A DNA stretch of 5,011 nucleotides from Thermoplasmata archaeon (lineage in GTDB: Archaea > Thermoplasmatota > E2 > UBA202 > JdFR-43): contig JAGGYX010000111.1 in assembly GCA_021162305.1 (NCBI GenBank), forward strand, positions 1-5,011. The letters are read 5' to 3'. The position numbers and the translations under genes are program-made. A model generated the notes under the pieces. It was given only the letters and a program-made list of their open reading frames with translations. It was not told the DNA's origin and searched no databases. Below are positions 1 to 5,011 of the stretch, one piece after another. Each line of letters begins with the position of its first letter. The stretch's first letter is position 1.

Positions 1-224
1 TCATCCAGAACAACGACACAATCTGGTTCATATATCTGCGTTTTTACTCTAATTTTTTTGTCATCGATGCGGGTAAATGCTCTGACAGGTGCTCCTCTCC
101 TTTCTGCTCCAAAAAATGGGAATGAAACAGCATATTTTCCTTCCAGAAAAGCAGCAAGCGCCAAAGCTTCTGCTGCCATGCGCCCTCCTTGACCCCCTCT
201 TCCGTGGAAGCGTATCTCATACAT
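1..224 (-). CDS. porG: Pyruvate:ferredoxin oxidoreductase gamma subunit, N-terminal 74 codons (cut by window edge)
   Basis: This is the gamma subunit of the cytoplasmic 2-oxoacid:ferredoxin oxidoreductase that converts pyruvate and CoA to acetyl-CoA, CO2 and reduced ferredoxin. The reading frame from the ATG at 224-222 gives [20 protein letters not shown]. It continues with [20 protein letters not shown] (about residues 36-55) and [12 protein letters not shown] (about 63-74), then runs off the left edge. The Gly-rich GRGGQG loop and the PFFG-ERRGAPV block are the hallmark of the family, and the pattern fits PorG better than the 2-oxoglutarate (KorC) or indolepyruvate (IorB) versions. The full subunit is usually about 180-200 residues, so more than half lies outside the window. 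It follows the tRNA methylthiotransferase by 44 bp. No Shine-Dalgarno is visible before the ATG, and an AT-rich box about 26 bp upstream would fit a leaderless transcript. The remaining por genes should follow to the left. Confidence 0.9.
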   Translation of the reverse strand, partial: MYEIRFHGRGGQGGRMAAEALALAAFLEGKYAVSFPFFGAERRGAPVRAFTRIDDKKIRVKTQIYEPDCVVVLD

Positions 225-246
225 ACAATGGCGTAATGCTTGTTGC

Positions 247-254
247 AATATTAA
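247..254 (-). promoter_or_regulatory. Possible TATA-like box ahead of porG
   Basis: On the minus strand the gap between the methylthiotransferase stop and porG contains TTAATATT, centred about 26 bp before the porG ATG. That is the spacing expected when an archaeal transcript starts at or next to the start codon. No Shine-Dalgarno is visible in the gap. The box is short and AT-rich sequence is common here, so this is a weak call. porG could simply be read through from upstream. Confidence 0.3.
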
Positions 255-268
255 TGTTGTGGTGAGCG

Positions 269-1504
269 TTATTCCACAATGCCTTCGACATGCGTTAGCT
301 TTGCATTTGTTATTTTCACCATTGCAAATTCTCCTATGGTGGCATTTTTTGCATACACGCTTTTGTAACCATCTGTTTTTCCTATTGTCCACTCGCCTCT
401 TTTTTCGAGAAAAAGAGCTTGAAATGTTTTTCCTATGAGCTTTTTGTTTCTTTCATATGAAATTTTTAGTGCAATTTCAGATGTTATGCGAGAGCGTTGT
501 TTTGCTACCTGAGTTGGCAACTTTTTTAATTTTGCTGCCTCTGTGTAAGGGCGGGGGGAAAAGCGGGTTACATTTGTTATATCTGGTTGCAATTCTTTGA
601 TTGCTTCCATTGTTTCATTGAAATCTTGCTCGCTTTCACCGGGGAAGGCAACAATTATATCTGTGGCAAAAGTGGAATGGCTGAATTTTTTTCTGAATGC
701 ATGAACAATTTCCTTAAATTGCTCATAGCTGTAACCACGCCTCATTGCCCTTAGTATTTTTGGTGATGCAGATTGCAATGGCAGATGCAAGAATTTATAC
801 ACTTTTTCATTTTCATATGCCTCCATTAACTCATCGAAAATGCGATATGCCGATGAAGGATGCATCATTCCAACACGGATGCGGAATTCCCCTTCTATGG
901 AAGCAATTTCATTTATCAACTCTGGCAGACTTTTTCCAATGTCGATGCCATAGCTTGCTGTATCCTGTGTTGTAAGGCGAATCTCTTTGCATCCTTTTTC
1001 AATAGCTTTTTTCACATCTTCGACAATGCCTTCCATTTGAAAAGAGAGAAGCTTTCCTCTTGCAATCTTTGTTATACAATATGAGCAATTATATAAGCAT
1101 CCTTCTGCAATTGGAATGTTAAGGCGAATGCCAATTTTGCGAGGAAGCAAAACCTTCGGCTTTTCAATAAAATCACGCTTCCCTTCAATTACATCTACAA
1201 TATGATGAATGTAGCGAGGTGGCAGAAGCATGGCGTGCGGCGCAATTTTTTTTACAACATGAGGCAATGCAGAAGCCATACATTCCGCCACCACAATTTT
1301 TTTCCCCATTTCATTAAATTTTTTAATTCTTGAAATCATGCGCTGCTGGGTGGCATCGACGACAATACAGGTTACAATAACAACAACATCAGCTTTGTCC
1401 GTATCACCCACAATTTCATAGCCACGCTGTAATAAAATGCCCTCCATGATGGCTGCATCGCCCTGTGCGGCGGCACAGCCATAGGTTTCAATATACACCT
1501 TCAT
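269..1504 (-). CDS. Archaeal MtaB/CDKAL1-type tRNA (t6A37) methylthiotransferase, radical SAM
   Basis: This enzyme most likely adds a methylthio group to N6-threonylcarbamoyladenosine at position 37 of ANN-decoding tRNAs, giving ms2t6A. It has the three-domain layout of the MiaB/RimO/MtaB family in 411 residues. The N-terminal UPF0004 domain carries the three auxiliary-cluster cysteines C10 (ETYGC), C46 (IVTC) and C75 (AEC). The radical SAM domain has CxxxCxxC at C136, C140 and C143 ([10 protein letters not shown]), with further family blocks HLPLQSAS (about 240-247) and [11 protein letters not shown] (about 280-290). A C-terminal TRAM-like RNA-binding domain occupies about 355-411. The overall pattern matches the archaeal and eukaryotic e-MtaB subgroup (human CDKAL1) rather than MiaB or RimO; the substrate follows from that grouping and is not shown directly. 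The ATG overlaps the stop of the UPF0179 gene by 4 bp (ATGA). A weak GGAC lies 8 bp upstream, so initiation is probably coupled to the preceding gene. Confidence 0.92.
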   Translation of the reverse strand: MKVYIETYGCAAAQGDAAIMEGILLQRGYEIVGDTDKADVVVIVTCIVVDATQQRMISRIKKFNEMGKKIVVAECMASALPHVVKKIAPHAMLLPPRYIHHIVDVIEGKRDFIEKPKVLLPRKIGIRLNIPIAEGCLYNCSYCITKIARGKLLSFQMEGIVEDVKKAIEKGCKEIRLTTQDTASYGIDIGKSLPELINEIASIEGEFRIRVGMMHPSSAYRIFDELMEAYENEKVYKFLHLPLQSASPKILRAMRRGYSYEQFKEIVHAFRKKFSHSTFATDIIVAFPGESEQDFNETMEAIKELQPDITNVTRFSPRPYTEAAKLKKLPTQVAKQRSRITSEIALKISYERNKKLIGKTFQALFLEKRGEWTIGKTDGYKSVYAKNATIGEFAMVKITNAKLTHVEGIVE

Positions 1505-1923
1505 TTCATATCGTCCATTTCTATTTTTTTGAGCTCATAGCCTTTTGGGCATTCAACGTCGCCTGCAATGCTAACTATGCGATATTCTTTTTCTTTTACA
1601 GGAGGATTGCAATATCCATATTCTGTGCAGCCAATGAAATCACATTTTATGGGGTGCCATTCTATGGCAGTGGCTTCAGCCTGCTCCTTTTTTACATTTG
1701 CAGTGATTGGCAATTTCTCGACTTCTACAGCAACAACCTCGCCATGCAAAGAGCATTTATGAGATTTATCTCTAACCTTCGTTATCCTATATCTCCTCCC
1801 TTCTTCCAGATTTGAACAAACTGTCTTGAGTTTGCAACTCCTGCAATTTTTTGTTATTCCAAGATACATAAATTCAATGCCTTCTTTCGCCAGCTTTTTC
1901 CCTATTAATGTAACAACCATCAT
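1501..1923 (-). CDS. UPF0179 family cysteine-rich protein, function unknown
   Basis: This 140-residue protein matches UPF0179, a conserved archaeal family without an established function. The family opening is VVTLIGKKLAKEGIEFMYLG (residues 3-22). It has eight cysteines: C27, C30 and C36 (CxxCxxxxxC), C57, then C94, C99 and C105 (CxxxxCxxxxxC), and C125. This looks like two metal or Fe-S binding sets, but that is inference from spacing only. There is no signal peptide or membrane segment, so it should be cytoplasmic. It overlaps the upstream dehydrogenase and the downstream methylthiotransferase by 4 bp each. Two ATGs stand in tandem at the start. The strong AGGGGTGAT site abuts the first but is better spaced for the second (1920-1918), which gives MVVTLIGKK, so the real start may be one codon later. 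The tight pairing with a radical SAM tRNA enzyme makes an RNA-related or Fe-S role worth considering. Confidence 0.88.
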   Translation of the reverse strand: MMVVTLIGKKLAKEGIEFMYLGITKNCRSCKLKTVCSNLEEGRRYRITKVRDKSHKCSLHGEVVAVEVEKLPITANVKKEQAEATAIEWHPIKCDFIGCTEYGYCNPPVKEKEYRIVSIAGDVECPKGYELKKIEMDDMK

Positions 1924-2972
1924 ATCACCCCTGTAGCTTTAGCAAGCCTTTCTGCAGCCTCTTTTGAAATGCCATCTGCTCCAAGTATTGTATATCTCTT
2001 CCTCATTTTATGAGCTATTGTCAAAGCCTTTATTATATCTTTTTTTGGCACACCCAGTTCTTTGGCTGTTGTTGGCGCTCCTATCTCTCTTAAAGCATCT
2101 CTTACAGCTTCCCAGTCTCCACCATGCAGATACATCATCATTATTGCGCCAACGCCGCACTGCTCGCCATGCAAAGCTTTACCTGGCGATATCACATCTA
2201 AGGCATGGGAAAACATATGCTCAGCCCCACTTGCAGGACGAGAAGAGTTGGCGACGCTCATGGCAACGCCAGAAACAATCATTGATTTTACGGCAATCCA
2301 TATTCCTTCTTCTATACCAGGCTTTATATATTTTGCATTCTCTATAAGCAACTCGGCAGCAGTTTTTGAAAGGCTTGCTGCAAAAGAGCTGAAATATTCC
2401 CCTTTTAAACGTGAAGCAAGTTCCCAGTCGAGTATGGCAGTCAAGTTGGATATAACATCGGCACAGCCTGAGGCGAGCATTCTGAACGGAGCCTTTGAAA
2501 TAATTGTTGTATCAGCAAGTATTGCAACAGGAGAGCGTGCTTCTTTTGACGCCGAGCTTCCATTTTGCTTTATCGACGCTCTCGGAGATGCTATTCCATC
2601 ATGAGAAGCTGCGGTAGGCACGCTTATAAATGGCTTTACTGTTTTATGCGATGCAAGCTTTGCAACATCAATTACGCTCCCGCCGCCGACGGCTACAACA
2701 AAATCTATGTCATCTTTTTTAATTTTTCTTGTAACTTTTCTGACTTCCTTCATTATTGCACTTTCAACAACAATTTCATCCACTTCATAATCTTTCTTTA
2801 ACTTGTCTTTAACCTTTTCTCCGGCTATTTTTTTGGTTATATCTCCTTCAACAATCAAAGCCCTTCCCTCCATGTTTACCCGCTCGCACAACTTGTTAAT
2901 GCTATCTAAAACTTCATGGCCGACAATGACATCTCTTGGAAATTCCATTGCTTTCGATTTGGCAAAGGGCAT
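1920..2972 (-). CDS. egsA: sn-glycerol-1-phosphate dehydrogenase (NAD(P)+)
   Basis: This enzyme reduces dihydroxyacetone phosphate to sn-glycerol-1-phosphate with NAD(P)H, the step that sets the stereochemistry of archaeal membrane lipids. The 350-residue length is typical. The nucleotide-binding motif GGGSVIDVAK is at 96-105, and the substrate block SVPTAASHDGIASP at 117-130 is characteristic of G1PDH. The expected zinc ligands of this iron/zinc-type dehydrogenase fold are present: D172 (GCADVISN), H252 (SGAEHMFSH) and H268 (ALHGEQ). The HDG and AEHMFSH motifs separate it from glycerol dehydrogenase and from 3-dehydroquinate synthase. It lies 42 bp after the glycerate kinase stop and overlaps the UPF0179 gene by 4 bp. 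The ATG at 2972 has only a distant GGAAGG (16 bp upstream). Met9 (2948) would give a start at MEFPRDVIVGHE, which fits the family N-terminus well, so the true start may be there. Confidence 0.95.
   Translation of the reverse strand: MPFAKSKAMEFPRDVIVGHEVLDSINKLCERVNMEGRALIVEGDITKKIAGEKVKDKLKKDYEVDEIVVESAIMKEVRKVTRKIKKDDIDFVVAVGGGSVIDVAKLASHKTVKPFISVPTAASHDGIASPRASIKQNGSSASKEARSPVAILADTTIISKAPFRMLASGCADVISNLTAILDWELASRLKGEYFSSFAASLSKTAAELLIENAKYIKPGIEEGIWIAVKSMIVSGVAMSVANSSRPASGAEHMFSHALDVISPGKALHGEQCGVGAIMMMYLHGGDWEAVRDALREIGAPTTAKELGVPKKDIIKALTIAHKMRKRYTILGADGISKEAAERLAKATGVI
1924..1932 (-). promoter_or_regulatory. Ribosome binding site of the UPF0179 gene, favours the second ATG
   Basis: The minus strand reads AGGGGTGAT directly before two consecutive ATG codons. 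GGTGAT complements the conserved archaeal 16S rRNA 3' end. It touches the first ATG with no spacer, while the GGGG core is 7 bp from the second ATG at 1920-1918. The site lies inside the last codons of the dehydrogenase gene. Confidence 0.6.
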
Positions 2973-2993
2973 TAATGTATATGCACGCCTTCC

Positions 2994-3002
2994 TTTATTA
3001 TT
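2994..3002 (-). promoter_or_regulatory. Weak AT-rich TATA-like box before egsA
   Basis: In the 42-bp gap between glycerate kinase and egsA the minus strand reads AATAATAAA, centred about 26 bp before the ATG at 2972, followed by GGAAGG. It could be a secondary promoter inside the operon that gives a near-leaderless egsA transcript. The match is loose and the region is AT-rich, so confidence is low. Confidence 0.25.
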
Positions 3003-3014
3003 TTTTTGGATTCT

Positions 3015-4307
3015 CTATCTTTTAACAATGAGCTGCAAATCCATTACATTTGTTCCAGTATAGCCAGTTATTATTGCATCTTTCAATTTTTTGAAAAAAG
3101 TATGGGAATCATTGTTTTCAAGGTATTCATCTGGGTTCAATTGCAATGCCATCGCCCTTTTCATGCTATGCCCGTCTGCTATTGCGCCAGCAGCCATACT
3201 ATTGCCATCTATGCCATCGCTGCCTACGGAAGCGAAAACTATTGGCATACTCTGCAACTCTGGCAAGGCTGCCAAAACCATTTCCTGATTTCTTCCTCCG
3301 ATGCCGTTTCCTTTTACTTTTACGACTGTTTCACCACCCGCTATTATAATGGAGTGATATCTCGGATAAACCTTTGCATATTTTGCCAGAGCGATGCCAA
3401 TTTCTTTTGCCTCTCCTTGTAAATCGCATTTCAGAATTTTTGTATAGTAGCCTCTTTTTTTCCCTTCATTTTCAGCTATGCTGCACGCTTTTTTTATATC
3501 TCCTATAATGACATTTTCAGCATGTGTTTTTGAAGGCGTTTCTCGTATTTCGCCTTTCATCCCCTTTTTAATTACTTCCATCGCTTCTTTATTTTTCACA
3601 CCATACTTTTTCAAAATTTCATATGCATCTTTGAATGCGCTTTCATCGCCTGCTGTAGGACCAGAAGCTATGGCATCGACAGGATTTCCAATTATATCGG
3701 AGATTATCAACGCTACCATTCTTGCTTCAGTAGCCATCGCGAGCTGCCCTCCTTTAACATGAGAGAGATGCTTTCTCACAATGTTGAGCTCTTCGATGCT
3801 GCAACCAGCTTTCATAAGCTGATTTGTTACTTCAACCATGCTTTCCAAAGAAATACGAGGCATGCAGAGCATCGCGCTGCCGCCACCTGTTATGGCAACG
3901 ATTATTAAATCATTCTCGCCAGCTTTTTTTACCAATTCAAGAATTTCTTTACTTGCCTCAACATTCTTTTCTGTAGGAAATGGATGGTCTCCAACAATGC
4001 ATTTTACCGATTTTAGTTCTTCCTTCATGCTGCTTATAACAATGCCATCATCAAAGTATATGAACTCCTCCATTGCCTTAACCATTCTTGCTGCAGCCTT
4101 TCCAAAACCAACCAAAAAAATTTTTTTATACGAATTTAAATCAATTTTTATGTTATTAATGGCAATAACATCATTTTTTATTTTTACTGCTTCTTTTACG
4201 AGATTATATCCATCCATTCTTTCAAGCACATGCTCCAATATTTTTAAAGCAATCTCTCTTTCATAGGCATATTCTCCCTTTATCAGCTCCTGCCAATTTT
4301 TAATCAT
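3015..4307 (-). CDS. Glycerate 2-kinase, MOFRL family (DUF4147 + MOFRL)
   Basis: This enzyme phosphorylates D-glycerate with ATP to 2-phosphoglycerate, which enters lower glycolysis at enolase. In archaea it serves the non-phosphorylative Entner-Doudoroff branch and glycerate salvage. The 430-residue length is normal. In the N-terminal domain VGFGKAAARM is at 66-75, GDHPFPTEKN at 106-115, TGGGSAML at 140-147, RKHLSHVKGGQLA at 178-190 and SDIIGNPVDAIASGPT at 203-218. The C-terminal MOFRL domain has AGGETVVKVKGNGIGGRNQE (323-342), GSDGIDGNSMAAGAIADG (362-379) and the closing GYTGTNVMDLQL (415-426). It is therefore a class II glycerate kinase related to GckA/TtuD, not the bacterial GarK/GlxK type. 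It is the first gene of the minus-strand run. A TATA box is centred about 28 bp before the ATG, which points to a leaderless or very short-leader mRNA, and an inverted repeat overlaps the start codon. egsA follows after 42 bp. Confidence 0.95.
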   Translation of the reverse strand: MIKNWQELIKGEYAYEREIALKILEHVLERMDGYNLVKEAVKIKNDVIAINNIKIDLNSYKKIFLVGFGKAAARMVKAMEEFIYFDDGIVISSMKEELKSVKCIVGDHPFPTEKNVEASKEILELVKKAGENDLIIVAITGGGSAMLCMPRISLESMVEVTNQLMKAGCSIEELNIVRKHLSHVKGGQLAMATEARMVALIISDIIGNPVDAIASGPTAGDESAFKDAYEILKKYGVKNKEAMEVIKKGMKGEIRETPSKTHAENVIIGDIKKACSIAENEGKKRGYYTKILKCDLQGEAKEIGIALAKYAKVYPRYHSIIIAGGETVVKVKGNGIGGRNQEMVLAALPELQSMPIVFASVGSDGIDGNSMAAGAIADGHSMKRAMALQLNPDEYLENNDSHTFFKKLKDAIITGYTGTNVMDLQLIVKR

Positions 4308-4333
4308 GCTATGATTTTAAATCACCATAGCAT
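4306..4333. repeat. Perfect 8-bp inverted repeat over the glycerate kinase start, candidate operator
   Basis: ATGCTATG at 4306-4313 and its exact reverse complement CATAGCAT at 4326-4333 are separated by a 12-bp AT-rich spacer containing TTTAAA. On the minus strand one arm runs into the TATA box and the other covers the first bases of the kinase start codon. A dimeric regulator bound here would block both TBP and the transcription start. A GGTGAT motif (4326-4321) lies within the repeat, 13 bp before the ATG, and would act as Shine-Dalgarno only if transcription begins upstream of it. The repeat is visible in the sequence; the operator role is inference. Confidence 0.5.
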
Positions 4334-4340
4334 ATATAAC
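4331..4340 (-). promoter_or_regulatory. TATA box promoter of the glycerate kinase operon
   Basis: The minus strand reads GTTATATATG, preceded by the purine-rich GAAAAAGGAG, which suits a BRE position. The box is centred about 28 bp from the ATG at 4307. Archaeal transcription usually starts about 25 bp downstream of the TATA box, so the mRNA would begin at or within a few bases of the start codon. This is the best promoter in the window and the only evident one for the five-gene run. Confidence 0.65.
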
Positions 4341-4401
4341 TCCTTTTTCAGAATGGAAGAAATAGTTAACTCTATACACATTAAAAACATGACTTCTTTC
4401 T

Positions 4402-4924
4402 CTATACCTTTGTTATTGGCACCTCACCAGGATAACCATCGTATATTTGAGGATGCTGAGGATCTGGTGTCGGCTCTTGTTCTGTTAGGGGTTTAGCGTA
4501 TGCAAAAGCTTCTTCAGCAGATACCCAACCATCATGATTTGAATCAGCAGATCCAGAAAATCCTTCTATTAAGAAGTGAGTAAAAACAGAATTTTGGAGA
4601 CGTCTACTTTCCCAAGAGTGCTCGTTGCTTTTTGCTGACATTAGTATCACTCTTCCATGTTGAGCAAGGTAGTTTTGAAAACCTCCACTAAAACAACTAT
4701 CAAAAATTAACACCATATTTTTTGAGCCAAGTTTGTCTAAATCTTCATCCAATACAGAAACATAGAACAGATTCCATGGATAAGTTACCATAGCTGTTCC
4801 TCCATATCCATGTCCGCTGAAGAAAAACAATACTATATCATCTGCATCTTCTTTTGAGTCCATCCAACGAATCGCAGATTCAATATTGCTTTTTCTCGCT
4901 TCACTATTTAGATAGCATGTGAAC
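4402..4924 (-). pseudogene. Caspase-like peptidase (C14-type) with EF-hand-like loop, 3' fragment interrupted by an IS110-type element
   Basis: This is the C-terminal part of a caspase/metacaspase-like cysteine peptidase. The family block NIESAIRWMDS leads to the catalytic His in FFFSGHGYG (codon 4812-4810) and then to the catalytic Cys in LIFDSCFSGGF (codon 4695-4693). Downstream is a 12-residue calcium-loop pattern (DSNHDGWVSAEE, 4545-4510) followed by EAFAYA, then HPQIYDGYPGE and a TAG stop, so the C-terminus looks native. Recognisable homology begins at LNSEARKSN (4911). The frame stays open to the right edge, but the only start is TTG at 4956-4954, and the residues before 4911 do not resemble a caspase N-terminus. 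Val-His-Met-Leu is encoded at 4924-4913 one frame off, as if one base (4912) had been gained. A plus-strand IS110-like transposase begins about 60 bp away, so insertion probably removed the 5' half. The first strand of the caspase fold and any signal peptide are missing. A complete product from this fragment is unlikely. Confidence 0.75.
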
Positions 4925-4937
4925 CCTCCGCAGGAGA

Positions 4938-4971
4938 AGGGCGTATAAGCCCTCAAGCCATAAAATGAGGG
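4938..4971 (+). other. Competing hairpins before the transposase start
   Basis: Two stems share the same bases. AGGGC (4938-4942) pairs with GCCCT (4949-4953) around a 6-base loop. CCCTCA (4950-4955) pairs with TGAGGG (4966-4971) around a 10-base loop. The second stem covers the GAGGGTG ribosome binding site of the transposase. CTCC-GCA-GGAG (4926-4936) forms a third small stem just upstream, and CCCTC at 4924-4928 could also pair with GAGGG. The pairings are exact; their role, as SD sequestration, element end or part of a guide RNA, is inference. Confidence 0.4.
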
Positions 4972-4973
4972 TG
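4967..4973 (+). promoter_or_regulatory. Ribosome binding site of the IS110-like transposase
   Basis: GAGGGTG ends 6 bp before the ATG at 4980 and touches the ATG at 4974. It is close to the archaeal consensus GGAGGTGAT. The spacing selects the ATG at 4980, so the protein would begin MLYVGIDLHK. Confidence 0.5.
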
Positions 4974-4979
4974 ATGAAC

Positions 4980-5011
4980 ATGCTGTACGTTGGAATAGAT
5001 TTGCATAAGGA
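4980..5011 (+). CDS. IS110-family (DEDD) transposase, first 10 codons, cut by window edge
   Basis: The frame from the ATG at 4980 reads MLYVGIDLHK and then leaves the window. Tyr-Val-Gly-Ile-Asp-x-His-Lys is the N-terminal signature of IS110/IS1111 transposases. Its Asp is the first acidic residue of the RuvC-like DEDD catalytic site, which performs recombination in this family. An in-frame ATG at 4974 would add MN, and GTG at 4971 one more residue, but the GAGGGTG site is best spaced for 4980. The gene points away from the caspase fragment and lies on the opposite strand from everything else in the window. A TATA-like GTATAA at 4943-4948 could serve as its promoter. The call rests on ten residues, but this motif at the very start of a frame is distinctive. 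Confidence 0.7.
   Translation, partial: MLYVGIDLHK

Larger units (their letters stand above)
4912..5011 (+). mobile_element. Left part of an IS110-family insertion sequence (boundary approximate, runs off the window)
   Basis: The element is inferred from the transposase N-terminus at its right and from the sudden loss of caspase homology at its left. The left boundary lies somewhere between 4912 and about 4925; no terminal repeat or target duplication can be seen because the other end is outside the window. The 5' non-coding part would be only about 50-65 bp. That is short for the IS110 subgroup, whose bridge RNA is encoded before the transposase gene, and fits better with the IS1111 subgroup, which carries its long non-coding end after the gene. 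Confidence 0.6.

Noticed and set aside
3015..4307. Glycerate kinase read as hydroxypyruvate reductase (an old name for TtuD-like proteins)
   Set aside because: The DUF4147 and MOFRL motifs are those of class II glycerate 2-kinases; there is no Rossmann dehydrogenase domain.
4383..4387. Run of five T on the minus strand just after the caspase stop, as a transcription terminator
   Set aside because: A single short T run in AT-rich DNA is too weak to call, and no hairpin precedes it.
4318..4389. Possible 22-codon frame (MFLMCIELTI...) on the minus strand between the caspase stop and glycerate kinase
   Set aside because: It has no ribosome binding site, overlaps the TATA box and operator-like repeat, and has no recognisable feature.
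745..4496. Many open frames of about 60-180 codons on the plus strand
   Set aside because: They lie opposite strongly supported minus-strand genes, show no family motifs, and are rich in Leu, Ser and Phe as expected for antisense shadows.
4912..5011. Continuation of the caspase reading frame to the right edge as a genuine N-terminus (TTG start at 4956 or beyond)
   Set aside because: The residues are Cys/Ser/Pro-rich and unlike a caspase first strand, and the opposite strand over the same bases carries a recognisable transposase start with a ribosome binding site.
1..5011. CRISPR arrays, tRNA or rRNA genes, riboswitches
   Set aside because: No regularly spaced direct repeats, no cloverleaf arms ending in CCA, and no rRNA-like conserved blocks were seen on either strand by eye.

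Overview
The window is archaeal. It encodes sn-glycerol-1-phosphate dehydrogenase (the enzyme that makes the archaeal lipid backbone), the archaeal-only UPF0179 family, an archaeal/eukaryotic-type tRNA methylthiotransferase, and a TATA-box promoter. The DNA is fairly AT-rich. The gene set and leaderless-looking starts suggest a euryarchaeon, possibly from the Thermoplasmata side; that placement is inference and cannot be settled here.

From about 1 to 4307, five genes lie head to tail on the minus strand. In transcription order they are glycerate 2-kinase (4307-3015), sn-glycerol-1-phosphate dehydrogenase (2972-1920), a UPF0179 cysteine-rich protein (1923-1501), a MiaB/MtaB-like radical SAM tRNA methylthiotransferase (1504-269), and the first 74 codons of pyruvate:ferredoxin oxidoreductase gamma subunit (224 to the left edge). 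The three middle genes overlap by 4 bp at each junction (ATGA), so they are probably translationally coupled. The gaps on either side are about 43 bp. A clear TATA box precedes the kinase. An 8-bp inverted repeat lies across that start region, touching both the TATA box and the start codon. The set mixes central carbon metabolism (2-phosphoglycerate supply and pyruvate oxidation), membrane lipid synthesis and tRNA modification. It reads as a housekeeping operon rather than a single pathway.

From about 4400 to the right edge the character changes. A caspase-like protein on the minus strand keeps its catalytic His and Cys, an EF-hand-like calcium loop and its native C-terminus. It loses recognisable homology abruptly near 4911. 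Immediately beyond, on the plus strand, an open frame begins with Met-Leu-Tyr-Val-Gly-Ile-Asp-Leu-His-Lys, the N-terminal signature of IS110-family DEDD transposases. The simplest reading is that an IS110-type element inserted into the caspase gene and left a 3' fragment. The short stretch between the two (about 4912-4979) is rich in small, mutually exclusive hairpins, one of which would cover the transposase ribosome binding site. This junction is the most interesting part of the window. No RNA genes or CRISPR arrays were seen, and no gene-free stretch exceeds about 95 bp.
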